64,000 bases of DNA from Azolla caroliniana (taxonomy: Eukaryota > Polypodiophyta). This document shows positions 43,901 through 56,265 of this stretch, in pieces (the stretch's first letter is position 1; each line of letters opens with the position of its first letter). Under the pieces are notes generated by a model. The model made no database searches, was not told the origin of the DNA, and saw only the letters and a list, made by a program, of their open reading frames with translations. The DNA lies in assembly GCA_043228905.1 (NCBI GenBank), contig JBHGNT010000009.1:6758001-6822000 (forward strand), written 5' to 3'. The position numbers and the translations under genes are program-made.

Positions 43901-46290
43901 GAAGTTGAACTGTGGATTCCTCTTTAGTGGTGTTAGAAGGTTTTACTGATATTGTGAAGACAAACATTGCTTCCTTGCATCCTTCCTCATGCAATTGATG
44001 TAGCGAAATGGTTGCAATCCTATGAGTAGATTCTTGGGTTTGTCGATACCAGAATTCTCGTGTTCTCCAATCTATGTCTGGGTTATGTAATTCGAACCAT
44101 GGCAACCCCAAGACAATTGGATGATCTGGACTACTAATTATATTAAATGATACTACACACACCAAGCTATCTAGGACAACCTGAATCGGCTCAAACTCTT
44201 CTACGATATTTCTGGAAGTAATGGGATGACCATCAATAATTACTATAGATACTGGGAAAGAAAGTTTTCTTAGGGATATCTAATGAGCTTGGGCAAAATT
44301 CCTATCCATGAAGTAAGAGTTGGCTCCGGAATCTAAGAGTGTTGAGACATGTACTAGAGGAGTACTTTTAGTACTAACCATTACTTGAGCTAAGAACACA
44401 TTGCTAACTTGCTTATAGGGAATGGAACCACTAATGGGTTGCACAGAACTAGGGTTATCCAACCAAACGGTGTCGTGTCGAAGCACGTCGCGTATAAGAG
44501 CTTGGCGTGTCCGGGCGGAACCGCTAGAGTTCTGAACCAGGAGAGAGTGGAAATAAGAAGATGAAAGAGAAGAGTGGGAAGTCGAGTCGGAAGTATCTCA
44601 ATAGTCACGAGTGGTTTGCACCCTACCCGCGAAGACAAAGAAAACCTTATATCATTCCACCTATGAAACCAAATTAAGTGTGCAAACACAGATTGGAAAG
44701 CCCTCTAGAAGAGCTTTCCAACGAGCTATAGAACGTCGAAAACAAACGTCAGAATTCACTATTTCTTCGAGAGAAAACCCTTTACAAAATAGGCCACGTG
44801 GCACACACCTAGAGAAGCTTGTGCATGTGCGCGATATAAAGCATGTGGGCCATGTGGAACACATGTAGAGAAACTTTGCATGTGCGTTATATGGTGCACA
44901 TGAAATACATTACATGGTTTTGACTACACAACATTTGTTCCAAAATAATGCAAACAAATCCCTAAGAACAATAATACTAAAGAACTTTGAGTTTAGAATG
45001 TAAATCAACTCCAATGAGTCGAATCAAGTGGATCTCCAAGGAGTGCTGGGTCACTGAACCAAGTCGAGATGCGTGGTTGTAGTTGAGGCAGGTGTGGAAT
45101 CGTGGTGGCACCAATCAGTCGTATCTTGTTACAACAACGGTTCCTATTTTGGCTGGACTTAATCGTTTGACTCTTCTTCTCGTTGACTAAGGATTTCAAA
45201 TTTGTTTGAAAGGCTTGGGCTATTAGGACTATTACACACGCTTAAAGAAATAGACTCAGGTTTAGTACTAGCGATTATTTGATTTACCTATCTTCTTGGC
45301 CGATAGGGACAGTTCACTGCAATATGCCCCGGTCCACCGTGATAAAGACATAATCAATTTGCACAGCGTCGCTGCTTTTACTCTTCCAATAGTGGTCTGT
45401 GACGATATGGTGTGTCGATTTCCATTGGAGTAGGAGTATTTGTTGGAGACGCATTAAATGACTCCCTTCGGAAAGGCTTTGCTACAACTGAAGCATAGGT
45501 GGGTTTAGATCTTGTCCTCGACATTTGGAACTGATGTGTCGAACGTCATTCGAAGAGGCGGTTATCTAATCGTACCGCGCAACTAATTGCTTCTGTCAAT
45601 GACTTTGGTTTTTTGGGGAAGGTCAAGAGTAAATTCTTGACATCGTTACGTAGGCCATAACAAAATTGCTCCTTTAATGCTTGGTCATCCTAGGGGATAT
45701 CGGAGGCGAGTAGACGAAAATCTACAACGTATACGGAGGCTGCACAATCACCTTGACGTAATCATTGGATTTTGTTGATTGTCATCCTTATGCTATTAAT
45801 ATCTCCAAAACAAGCTTTGAACTCACTTATAAACTCTTCAAAATTGTTTAGTAATGGAGATTCCTTTTCTAACAACGGAGTGAACCATGACAAAGTTGAG
45901 CCACTTAACAACGTGTCTACTAGACCCACTCGTGATGCATCGATAGAATATCGGGAAGGATACATTTGAATGACTAATGGTACCTGATTAAGGAATCCTC
46001 TAAACTGTGATCGCATTCCATCGAATTTCAGAGGAAGGTCGATCTTAGGTTCCTTATAAATCTCTGCATACTTGGTCCTTGTTGTTGCAACGCTACAATG
46101 GTTGCTTCAAGTTGTTGCACACATAACACTAGTTCCCCATGTTGTTGTGTCTGCTGCTTTTCTAAGGAGATTTGTTGAAGATTCCCCAAGAGTCATTGAT
46201 TTTCTTGTTCCAATGCGAGGAACTTCTCTTTCATGCATTATAACTCTGAGAAAACGGATTGATATTCTTGCGCGCTAACAATCAAAAGAT
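40970..46290 (-). pseudogene. Gypsy gag-pol with chromodomain, many stops and frameshifts
   Basis: On the minus strand: a coiled-coil gag N-terminus (KEKFLALEQENQ, about 46230) and gag core 46016-45762 (RSQFRGFLNQV, LSGSTLSWF). Protease 44486-44280 has LLDSGANSYFMD. 43824-43276 is RT with PIFFVKIKDGS, TKINLRGAYNHV, MPFGLTNVPS and YLDDLLLYS. RNase H is 42903-42574 (EANTLDFTLGSILSQQG). The integrase zinc finger and core are 42147-41866 (CDTCCRAK, SLDFITDLP) and 41661-41371 (FAYNNSIH). The integrase C-terminus and a frameshifted chromodomain (YEVVAIHDSKIVRNNLYW) lie at 41340-40970. The gag with FxGxRSQFRGFL is of the PEG10/LDOC1-like type. No intact protein is possible. Confidence 0.85.
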
Positions 46291-46372
46291 AAGAGGGATA
46301 AGAGGATTAGTATGAAGAGAGGGAAGAGTAAGAAAATAAAAAGGACAAAATTGGTTCAAACTATCAAGAACA

Positions 46373-46451
46373 ATACTAAGACAGAGAGGAAATTAGTACT
46401 AAAACTAAGAGAGAGAAAAGGGTGTAAAACTCACGAGAGAAAGAAAGAAAG

Positions 46452-46493
<42 letters not shown>

Positions 46494-46798
46494 ATAATAA
46501 CAAAAGATATATTATATGAAAAGAATATATAAGAATAGCTAGGAGGCGACTGGCGTTGAACCGATTTGGTTCTCAATAATGCCATGTGCCTCTTTTTATA
46601 GTGGCTTAAGAATACTCTTGACATTTGTAAAATGTTTCAAAGAAATCTAGAATATACATAGATTTCTTAAGTAAAATAATAAATGGAAATAATATTTTAT
46701 ATATTACAATGAATAGCTTAATGATAAGGTTTCCACCCATGTGACACAAGGTCATGGGTTCAAATCCTTTTGAAATCATACCATGCTATATCATGACA
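46373..46798 (-). repeat. Gypsy 5' LTR (boundaries approximate)
   Basis: Repeats 40464-40922; shorter mainly because its (GA)n tract (46458-46489) is shorter. It ends TATATCATGACA before CAATTG. I could not place a primer binding site on its inner side. Confidence 0.8.
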
Positions 46799-47280
46799 CA
46801 ATTGTGGGAACAAACCAAGCAAGAGAGAACCATATTAGCAAAGTTCTTTCACCAACTGCAAATCTCCGCCACCCTAGAACTCGAACAATAGAACTGTTAT
46901 ATGCAAGAGTTAAACAATAATTCGGATCAACTCCTCCGACACTACAACCAACATAAGGAGGAGATGGCCGCAAAACTAGTCATCGTAACCACATCATGCA
47001 AAATCCTGAAAACTAAATTCCAAAAGGACGCAACAAGAGCTAAAGACGAACTAGACACCTTCCAAGCCAAATACGAAATGGGCGAAACACAACACAAATC
47101 AAAGCTTTAGTGGCAAAGCACCGGCTGAAGCTTAATCAAAAAGTTGAGGAGGCTCTAGCTCACAAGTGGAAAGAATGATCGGTTCAAGCAATCGAATTAC
47201 AGGTCTTCCGAGCAGAAGCCGATAATCAAAAGAAAGAGGTTCGCCACTTCTATAAGATGGATGAGAACAACATCCAATGA
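46799..47280 (+). pseudogene. Coiled-coil protein pseudogene, piece 3 (after Gypsy)
   Basis: The frame continues as QLWEQTKQERTILAKFFHQL, a stop, then 46901-47110 (HYNQHKEEMAAKLVIVTT, KFQKDATRAKDELDTFQAKY) and further helical pieces (KHRLKLNQKVEEALAHKWKE) up to NQKKEVRHFYKMDENNIQ, with a stop near 47280. Charge and spacing match piece 2, so the gene spanned the Gypsy site. Function unknown. Confidence 0.45.
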
Positions 47281-49422
47281 TGAGCCGCCTTCAACTCCAA
47301 CCCATCAACAATTGGCACACCCAAACGGCCTACCTCCCTTGAGAAGAAGTCTCTCTCTCTTTCTCCCTGTGCTTCTGAGTCCTTCCTAGCTTGCGAGCTT
47401 TGCTAGCCATGGCCGATCTCTCCATGGTAACTACCCTAAAACAGTAAGAAATATGTTGAACAGAACCACAACCACTACCACTTCATCTTCTTCCTCCTCC
47501 ACTATCACCACTACGAATATCTCCTCCTCAGGTCAGAAACACCATTGCAAGTCTTGTTCTTCTCTACACAGCTAAATACACAACTCTTCCCTTCCTATAA
47601 TGGCAATTACTTCTCGTCATTCCTTGCCCACCACACAGTTCCATTCAAGCCCTATGATTGATTACATAGCTCCATGATTAGATGAAGAAACCACTGAGAA
47701 GCAAAGGAAAACTCTCAACGGTGGCCTATCAGATGGGGCTAAGGTTGTTAATGGTAAATACTAAAAAGTGTTGGATCTATCCATTAAGTCAAAATGGAAT
47801 GACACCCCTTTATTTGGGTGTTAATGGTATTCGGTTCAGGGGGTGAGGCATCAACAACATTAGATTGTAGAGGCATTGTTACGCATTCGTGCATCTGCCA
47901 ATGTTACTGATAGTGAAGGAAAGACTCCTTTACGACATCTTTCGAAAAAGTCCCTAAGTCATTAGAAGCCCTGTCATCTAATCCAAAAATGAAGGATATC
48001 CATTCGCAACGGGCAGACGACAGCCAACCAGCCGGCAGTCGAGGGACGGCGGAGAGAATCGGCCTAGCCATGGCTGAGAAAGCGGCCGAGAGAAGCCGAG
48101 AGTCGGCCTAGCCACGGGCTGAGAAAGCGGCCAAGAAGCCGAGAGAGACGGCCGAGAAAGCGAGAATTGGCCGAGAAAGCTAGAATTGGCCGAGAAGGCG
48201 AGAATTGGCCGAGAAAGCGAGAATTGGCCGAGAAAGCGAGAATTGGCCGAGAAGCCGATCCACATCCTCGGCCGAGACACTAGGCCAAGCACTGGCCAAG
48301 GGACGACGCTACAAACAGTGGCCAAATACCGGCAGACAAATAATCATACAGAGAGCCGAGCAGACAATGATGGAGATGGCCACGGCTGCAAAGACAGCCG
48401 GCCAAGAGCGACGACCACGGACATAGACGTCCGATGACTCGCCACGAACAGAGAGCAACAGAGAGCATCGAGGCAGTGACAGAAACAAAACGAGGGAAGA
48501 AAACCCTAAACCACCAAAATAGGGTAGAAAACCCTAGACGCGTAGAAAGGAGGAAGCAACAGCAGCAGAAGGTAAAAAAGAAGACATGAAGAAATAGAAA
48601 GAGAAGGAAACGAAGAATGCAAGAACGCGAAGCAGAAAGAAAGAAAGGAAAGAGGAAAAGCAAGAAAAAGAAAGACAAACAGAGGGAAGAAGAAAGAAGA
48701 AACAAGTACAAGAAAAGGAAACCTAAAAAAGAGGGGTACAAAACATCGAATTTCAAAAACTCAAGGGCAGCTGGTAGAATTCCAAAAATCTGAGGTTACA
48801 AAAAAAAATTGAGGGGTACGAAATAGAATTTCAGAAACTCAATGATACAAAAAACTCATCACCACTCACACATACACCCACAATCATTTTTAAACCTAAG
48901 AGACTTTACTATAGTGGACGAGCCGATTGGTGTGTGAGATCCAATCGTGCGATCTGTTGACCAAACGAGAAGGTTCGTGTTAAGCCAACGACAATCGAAG
49001 TTATCGATCATAGAACAGTGATCCAGTCGAGGGATTTCTGACCGATGAGAGAAGAGAAGACCGATGGAGTTTCCGGTCAACGAGTTTTTAGCATGGGCTT
49101 GTGGGTTCAATGTGCAATGCACAGTCCCACGAGTGTGCCAAGTGTTACCCGTATAGGTGTACGGGAAGGTTAATGGTCTAATGTGTATAGTGTGTAATGT
49201 GTAATATGAAATGTTAATGTGTGAGTGTTAGGTGGGGTAAGTAGGTGTAACTACCCTTAATCGGCTTTTTTAAACCACATGTATGGGGCATGAAAAAAAA
49301 GGAAAAAATATAGTGAAGTTACCCCTCAACTGTATCTATCTCGATTCTCCCTCTCTCTCATTTTGTGTGTGTGTCTCTCTCCTTCTCTCCCTCAGATTTG
49401 AACCCCCTCCCCCACCATCAAC
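47281..49422. other. Gene-poor stretch
   Basis: No intact gene. Around 47570-47640 one frame reads LFPSYNGNYFSSFLAHH, which may be a very decayed Copia gag start (weak). 48150-48250 holds a 19-bp repeat. 48480-48720 is a GA-rich, lysine/arginine-like run whose frames are compositional artefacts. 49330-49400 is CT/GT-rich. Confidence 0.5.
48151..48255. repeat. 19-bp tandem repeat, five copies
   Basis: GCCGAGAAAGCGAGAATTG at 48151, 48170, 48189, 48208 and 48227 with single-base changes, then a partial sixth unit. Related GCCGAGA units are scattered through 48050-48150. Confidence 0.93.
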
Positions 49423-52140
49423 ATGGTACATGTGAAGCAAGGGGATGAATTGATAGTGGATCCTACTACAATAATCGACATATGTGTTCATTACTTTAAG
49501 GAGTTTATTGGCCCACAATTGTTAATGACAAATGAAGTGAGTAGAGCACGTCAGGAGTCTTATGATGTGGTTGGATTTATTGTGCATGACCTCATTAGTC
49601 ATGAATTGGATGCGGACTTCATTGAGGATGAGGTGGACACAGTTTTAAGGCATCTTCCTAATGGTAAGAGCCTTGGTTAGGATGGCTTGACAAATGAAGT
49701 TTTTAAGCGATATTCGAACATTTTAAAGGGGCCCTTAACTTTGATGTTTCAACATTATTGGGATTATGGTTGTATGCCTCAAGCTTAGAAGGTTGGTCTA
49801 ATTAAATTAGCTCCAAATGTAGCATCTCTCAAGTCCTTTCATCAATGAAGACCTATTTCTTTGATAGGGGGGGTTGTATAAGATATTTACAAAGGTCTTG
49901 GCAAATAGATTACAAAAGTATTTGCCAAAGTTGATAAATCCCACCCAATATGGTTTTATTGTAGGTAGGAATATATTGCACAATGTGTTGAATGTTCAAA
50001 TGGTCATGTATTATGCTCGAAACACTCATCAAGCATTGATTATGGTGCAATTAGATGGGAATTAGATTTGGAGAAAGCTTATGATCATTTTAGTTGGTCC
50101 TTTATATCTAGGTTAATACATACAATGGGCTTTGGACCTCGTATGTCTCACCTCATATTTTTATTAGGACAAGATGTGAAGTCTCGAGTAATGCTTAATG
50201 GGGGAGTAACATTAGATATTGCCCTCACAAGATCCGTTCATCAAGGATGCCCTCTTAAGCCCATTGTTATCTGTTATTGTTACTCATCCTTTGTTAGTGA
50301 TGCTATCAAGGCTTGCAACAAATGGTGACATTGTGGGTCTACACCTTTCTTCTAGAGGGCAACTAGTAGCACAAGCTTTGGTTGACGATTCTTTCATGTT
50401 TCTACAAGCCTCACGAGAGAATCTTGAGAAGGGGATGCATGTATGGAACCAATTTGCATTGGCTTCCGGATTATATATTAATTGGAGGAAGTCTAGTCTC
50501 ATATCATGTACTGAAAGGGATTTGGAATGTTTAGGATGACAAGGATCTGTGGTGAAGAAAGGCTCTATTTTTCGACACTTGGGCTATCCATTAGAAATGA
50601 ATGTTACAAATGGTCAATTGATTGAATGGATGTCTAGTAAGTCGACAGATAAGTTCATGTATTGGAAGTCACAATCTTGGCCATTTTATGTATGCTTGAA
50701 GGTTATACAATGTATTATGGAACCCATGATATTATATTACTTGTCATTGTTGCCATGGACAAAGAAGGCTTTGCATTCTATTTTGCAACCTCTTTGATAT
50801 TTGTTGTGGAAGAAGAGGGATACGATGGGAATCACTTGGGTTGCGTGGAATCATCTAGCAACCCCTAAGCGCTTGGGGGGAGCTGGAATATTGAGCTTAT
50901 CTATGCATATGATGGCTCGTAGATTTTCATTATTACAAGACATGTGTTCAAACTCACAACCATGGATATCTATTGTTCAATGTTTCATTGAGAACAAGGG
51001 TTTAACACATGGGAGGACAATGATTAAGGCTCCATGGTGGAAATTATTGAATGGATGTATTTCACTTAGGATTCCAGGCTCTTCATGTGTTGAACACTTG
51101 GTTACCTCATGGCAAGAAGCACTCTTGTTATGTGAACGGAAACCATCATCTAGTAGAGAGCATTAAAATTCTTTGCAATTCTTCTCGGTTATTATGTTGG
51201 CCAGGAAAGGAGAGATTGCATTCTCAATTTAATCGTTTGTTTCGTTTGGGAGTCAAATAGGTGGGAGATATAGTTGAGCCTCCATCTCAAAGAGTTTTGG
51301 AGTTTGTTGACACATGACAATTATTACGCATCCTCCCTAATTATGGGTTTATTTGGCAACAACTACAAAATATTGCATTGATGCAAGGTACCTTACCTCG
51401 ACAAATAGGAGAACAATCGTGGATTGATTGGTGTTTACAGGATCAAACGACATTGTTACAAGTGACTACTAATCTTTTGTATCATTGATCTGTTGAGTCA
51501 CTTGGATGGTTATCATCTAAGGTTGAAAAAGAATGGAAAATACACAAATCTGATCCTGGGTGGTGGTAGATCTTACAATGTAATTGGCATTCTAAATTGC
51601 CACTTGTAGCAAAGGTCTTCATTTGGAGAGTTTTGATTGGAGGATTGCCTTTGAGATTAACTCTAAAGCGTCATGAACTAGCAACGGAGGGTAATTGCTT
51701 GTTTTTTATTGTTCAAATGGAAGATAGTACTCATAGATTTCTATAGTGTCTAATTGCTTGTGATTTGGAGTTACATTTCTCAAATTTGGCAAGTTTTATC
51801 ATAGTGTTACTTGAAACCTAGACAGTGGGTGTTTGCACAATTTACAAAGGTTGACCCAAAATCAGAGATGGAGATAGTTTTTCTATTTCTAAGATATTGG
51901 GGATTGCGTCATAATTGGAACATGTGTTGTCGTAGTGTATTTCGTTCACGTAATCGAAAGGCACGACAGTGCAATGCTTTTGTATTTGATGGTAGAAATG
52001 GAGTGAAAGCATATCTACGAAAATTGAAGGGAGTACTAATGTGACAATTTTCTTTATTGGAGCAAGTGGAAATTCTTTCCTCAATAGAGTGTTCGTCTTG
52101 CCTATTGGCAATTCAACATGTTCCACTACCCATGTAGTGT
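49423..52140 (+). mobile_element. LINE (L1-type) ORF2 remnant: RT to C-terminal zinc-binding region
   Basis: Starting within ORF2, 49423-49680 reads DIVHYFKEFIG-like and FIEDEVDTVLRHLPNGKSLG, then stops. RT follows as FTKVLANRLQKYLPKLINPTQYGFIVGRNI (49874), KAYDHFSWSFI (50070), HQGCPL and, after a frameshift near 50260, QALVDDSFMFLQ (catalytic box as LVDD, where YADD or FADD is usual), GLYINWRKSSLIS and RHLGYPL. 50801-51166 is the connection domain (MGITWVAWNHLATPKRLGG). Near 51590-51700 LPLVAKVFIWRVLIGGLPL and later Cys residues mark the zf-RVT end. The endonuclease and ORF1 are missing, and stops and frameshifts are frequent. Confidence 0.82.
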
Positions 52141-52223
52141 AGTTAGTGGGTAACCATACTCCATTGTCACATATTGTAAGTAGTGTTTTTTACACACATT
52201 TATTAATATAATTGTGTGTTTTC

Positions 52224-52259
<36 letters not shown>

Positions 52260-53284
52260 CAACCCTTACATTCTATAATGGCATCTAGTGAATTAAGAGA
52301 TATGTGTGAAGTATGTGCACTAGAGACATGACAAAATTGGGGTTCGAACTCAACACATAGTGCATGTAGTATACAACTTACCAAACAAAAGAAAGAGAGA
52401 TAATTAGTTAAAGGCTTTTGGATACCCTAGTGTGAAAGAGTCAATTCTTTTGTAAAATACTACAAATATCATTTTTATGCCTTTTTGGATCTTCTTCTTG
52501 AAACCTAGGAGTTTTCTCTCGCACTTCATATGAGATTAACGTTAAGTGCTCATTTGAAGCAAAATGCAATTCTTCTTGTATGTGTTTTTGGTGATTCTTA
52601 ATTAATTGAAGTGTGAACCGTAGTTATCTTATTTATGTATGTTCGCATGTTATGTTAACTAATACGTTCAATGCTTAAGCCTTAGGAAGGCATTGCTGAT
52701 TTTCTTAGTTAAGAGAACTATTTGAGAGATGAGAGGAGTTCATAACGATTATGGTCTAAGTGTGCAAATAGCTTTCCAGTGCCTTAACAGTCACTCACAC
52801 CCATTTCGTGAACAAAAAGGATAATATAACAATCTAGTCCCGACACACAATTTTGGTAAATAGAGAGAACTCTAACCAAAACAAAGGCATGCATTTAGTA
52901 TGACACTGCTCGAGATGACACATCTTTTGGCACCATTGCCGAGGACTGAGTTTGTCACTTGAAGTTATTAGTGAGCTTTTAGTAAGCTCCCATGGCAAAG
53001 TTCATATATGAAAGTGGAAGAAGTGAGAGAAAAAGGGATGTTGAGGGCATCCCAAAGAGAGTAAGATCATTGTTATTCGCTCTTCCCACCATCCAACAAT
53101 GATTAGCAGGCAACATGGAGTTCTTCACAATCACCACACTCATGTAGGACATCTAATTGCCTCCCCTCAATATTCGACAGCTCTAACGTCCTCCATTACC
53201 TACTTGCCAACATGCCAATACGCTTCATGCACCAACCTCCTCTGTCTCCCCATTAACCCCTATCTTCTTAAATGAATTAACTGT
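52141..53284. other. Repeat debris, including a possible Athila/Tat-type primer site
   Basis: (GA)n at 52229-52257. At 52926-52945, TTTGGCACCATTGCCGAGGA resembles the TGGCGCCGTTGCCGGGGA string next to Athila/Tat Gypsy LTRs, with transitions, and the preceding GATGACACA could be an LTR end. No flanking LTR or gag was recognised, so this is only a possible relic. Confidence 0.3.
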
Positions 53285-53385
53285 GCATTCAATGTGACGC
53301 ACCTCGAAACAACACAAACATGCACACAAGACCTTTGAATCCTTCATCACTTGGCTTAGAGATACCATCTTTAAGTGTCTGCAAA
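53285..53385. repeat. Second copy of the 15047-15145 repeat
   Basis: GCATTCAATGTGACGCACCTCGAAAC...GATACCATCTTTAAGTG, same orientation as at 15047. The two differ at a few bases and flanks are unrelated. Confidence 0.75.
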
Positions 53386-54153
53386 TGTCCCATCATCCTC
53401 ACCTTTTCCCTATCCATACAAAGAAGTTCCATGTCTTAATTATACATGTTAACTATGTGTATCCCAAGTTCACAAATATAACATGAGAATCATGACAATT
53501 TGGCTTTTTCAACTTAAGTTCTAATGAAGCAAAAATTAATCGACGTGTATGAAATATGCTTTCTTCCCTTTTATAATATGTCAAGTAATTAAATAAAGTT
53601 CTCTCCAATAACAAATGGGTCAAACCATGCCATAATGCACCGAGAGAATATAATTACTTTTGACCACAATTTGTGTACTCGTTTTACAACTAATAAAAAT
53701 GGTGGATGCCTCTAGTGGGTCCCATAAAATCAATCCCCCCCACCCCCCTTTCCTCTCTGTATCACGAAAAATCAAGATCATGAATGTGAAGTCTCTCAAT
53801 AAGCGATATCGACAAGAAGTAGAAAGAGGGATATTGGAACCCTCCAATCACATACACCAATTAATTTTGTCATTCGTTGTTAGGAGTTTAGAAAGAGGGC
53901 CAATTGAGATCATTCAAGGAGTTTCTTAAAATGAGGATGCAATCAACACACATGATCCTACATCTTGAGACTTGATTGTTTCTTATTAAGGTAATGGGCA
54001 TGGAGAAGAGTTCTAAGGTACGTGTCGGTTGGGTAGTTGATATCAAAAGATGGTTCAAAAGAATGTTGGATGTAAACTACAAAAGAATCACAAGAGCAAA
54101 ATTCTCTCATCCAGTTGGGTAGTTGACATAAAAAATGGTTTAAAAGATGGGAC
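53386..54153. other. Intergenic stretch without recognised genes
   Basis: Short frames only. Two imperfect repeats of GGTTGGGTAGTTGATATCAAAAGATGGTT type occur near 54026 and 54113. Confidence 0.5.
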
Positions 54154-54522
54154 GTGGAAGATCTCCTAGAGCTTTCAAGGGATGTTATGAAATATGTTGT
54201 TATTGAGGAAATATTAATGTACCCAATAAGGAAGAAGTGGAAAGATGCTAAAAGGATAAATTTAGAATATTACATTGCAAACATCAATCCTAAATGTTGG
54301 GTTCTATATAAGACCACAAGGCCTATTCAACCTTACCTCATTGCTAAAAGGAGTATCAATTCTCATAGATCCCTAACACTCCAACCTAGGTATTGGAGTT
54401 GCATTATGGAATTTAATAAGCCAAATATAAAGACATGTAAGGTATGCAAGGAAGGGCTAGTAGAGAATGAACATCACTTGCTTTTTACATGTTTTGCATA
54501 TACTGCAATAATCAATTTGTGA
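54154..54522 (+). pseudogene. LINE C-terminal zinc-binding fragment
   Basis: A 122-residue frame ending CKVCKEGLVENEHHLLFTC, a Cys-x2-Cys...His-His...Cys block typical of the RT C-terminal zinc-binding tail (ENE-HHLLF-C). Upstream residues (YYIANINPKCWVLYK, AKRSINSHRSLTLQPRYW) fit the linker of the same tail. No RT is attached, and its family differs from the 49423 LINE. Confidence 0.55.
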
Positions 54523-54742
54523 TAGCTATGATGATATATTAAGAGGGAGTGATGACATGGGTATCATACTAAAGAGAACGCGTAGAAGGTTGAGCTCATG
54601 TGTAAGTTTTTATTCACACATTGAGACTTGGTGCTTCAAAGTATGAATATCCCTTCTAAGGAAGGAGACACACATCAAGATAACTTTTGTACTTAGTTCC
54701 TATGGGTCAATATTGGCCTCTCTAAGAATGCTAAAAACTATC

Positions 54743-54795
<53 letters not shown>

Positions 54796-55759
54796 TGTTG
54801 CCTCCAAGTACAGAACTATATTCTTCGCTAAATGAGGAAGCCAAACACATCAATACATATCTGAGCCCATCTCGTTGTTTGCCATTTGAACCATTGCTTC
54901 CAAGCGACTTAGATCATGCTCACTACATCAGTTATGCATTGAGGCACAAGTAATGAGAGCAGTCAATTATGCACACTTCGTCCCCTGAGCAAGTCCTTGG
55001 GGTCTCGAGTATCACGCTCTGATTACAATGCGCCTTTGCCATGTGATCACATTCGACTTTTGCTTTCCACACATCTTCGACCGAACCCCAATCCTTGCAC
55101 GAAATTTATCGCTCTCTTGATTATGAAATTCATTAGCGAAGTTCTTGAACAACAAGAGCCGGATGTCGCTTTCACATAATATATCCCGGAACTTATATGC
55201 AGTGAGTTCAACACTCGTCCTTGCCCTAGCCCTTACGGTCGCCCGTCCATCCGACCCTGTCTAGTCCAAGTCCAAGTCCAAGTCCAAGTCCAGGAGCTTC
55301 CATACTTTCTACTTCCATATTTAGAAGATTGAGAAGAATCCTCTCTCTTGATCAGAAAGAAGGTGAAGAGCTTGCTTCCATTGATTCTTCTGCTCCCACT
55401 CCCCTCCTTTGATCTTGATCTCCTTCCTTCCTTTATTCTTCTTCTATTTTTTAATCCATCCATGATTACACTTCTTCTTCCTTTTCCTTCGAGTTCTTTC
55501 AAGAATACCAAAAAAAGAAAGGGAGAAAAAAGAGAAGACCTCCTTCCCTCTCCCAAAATAGCATGATCGTATGTTTGCCTCTTGATCTCTGATGCTTCGA
55601 CGTTTCTGATTATCTTTCTGAATCATTCCTTTCTAATGGCTTCTGCTGAGGAGTAGAATTTAATCAGACACTAATCTGCTGATCTGGTTTTGAATTATCA
55701 AAACATGGATTTCATTTCAGGTAATCCAACAAAACTTAAAATATAGAACTTATTTCCCC

Positions 55760-55796
<37 letters not shown>

Positions 55797-56265
55797 CATT
55801 TATCTATATATAATATGTACAGAATGTCTGATCATGATTAACAATATTTCATTTAATCTTTGAATCGTTGACATTGTTACATCACCTTCTTTGTGCATGA
55901 AATCCATGATAATGCTTCATCTTTCTTCATTCAAACGTGTATGCGTTGACATGGTTAGATCATCTTTTGTGTTCATTGAGATCTTTATATTGTTCGTCAT
56001 TTCTTCATGTAAATGTTTCTTACCAACATGTACACAGTTAGATCATCTTTCCTGTACGTGGCAACCTTGCAAAGCTCAGCAGTTACTCCCTCAAAAGCTT
56101 TTCTTCGTCCTGAGTCATCCTTTGTACATTATTACATCATTGATCAAAACTAGGCTGTTACTGTATTGCTTTTTTAGAAATTTTATCACGGTGAGATCAA
56201 CTGTTAGAATTTTGTTTCTATCATTGACATGTATGTTTAACGTAGATCATTTGATTATTACAGAT
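54523..56265. other. Upstream region and probable 5' UTR of the ERD15-like gene
   Basis: (CT)n at 54748-54790. AAGTCC hexamer (about five copies) at 55262-55292. (CT)n at 55763-55791. A pyrimidine-rich stretch (55330-55500) resembles a plant 5' leader. The last bases before the coding exon, ...GATTATTACAG (ending 56263), look like a 3' splice site, so an untranslated first exon is likely; its donor was not found. Confidence 0.5.

Larger units (their letters stand above)
40464..46798 (-). mobile_element. Gypsy-type chromovirus (Sushi/Tcn1-like), inactive
   Basis: LTR-like ends at about 40464-40922 and 46373-46798 repeat each other with small differences, including a long (GA)n tract. The minus strand carries gag, protease, RT, RNase H, integrase and chromodomain in Ty3/Gypsy order. 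RT blocks DGSIRLVVDYCGLNKVTIK and GDEWKTAFRTRYGHFEY resemble Sushi/Tcn1-type rather than the usual plant CRM/Tekay/Reina RTs. The left LTR edge is uncertain and no clear target duplication was found. It splits the coiled-coil pseudogene. Confidence 0.85.

Noticed and set aside
47401-47640. Copia gag start at ATGGCCGATCTCTCC
   Set aside because: Only SYNGNYFSSFL resembles a gag core, with stops nearby and no LTR or primer site; too weak to annotate as an element.
48280-48756. 158-codon minus-strand frame rich in Phe and Leu
   Set aside because: Product of a GA-rich plus strand; no domain and no conserved neighbours.
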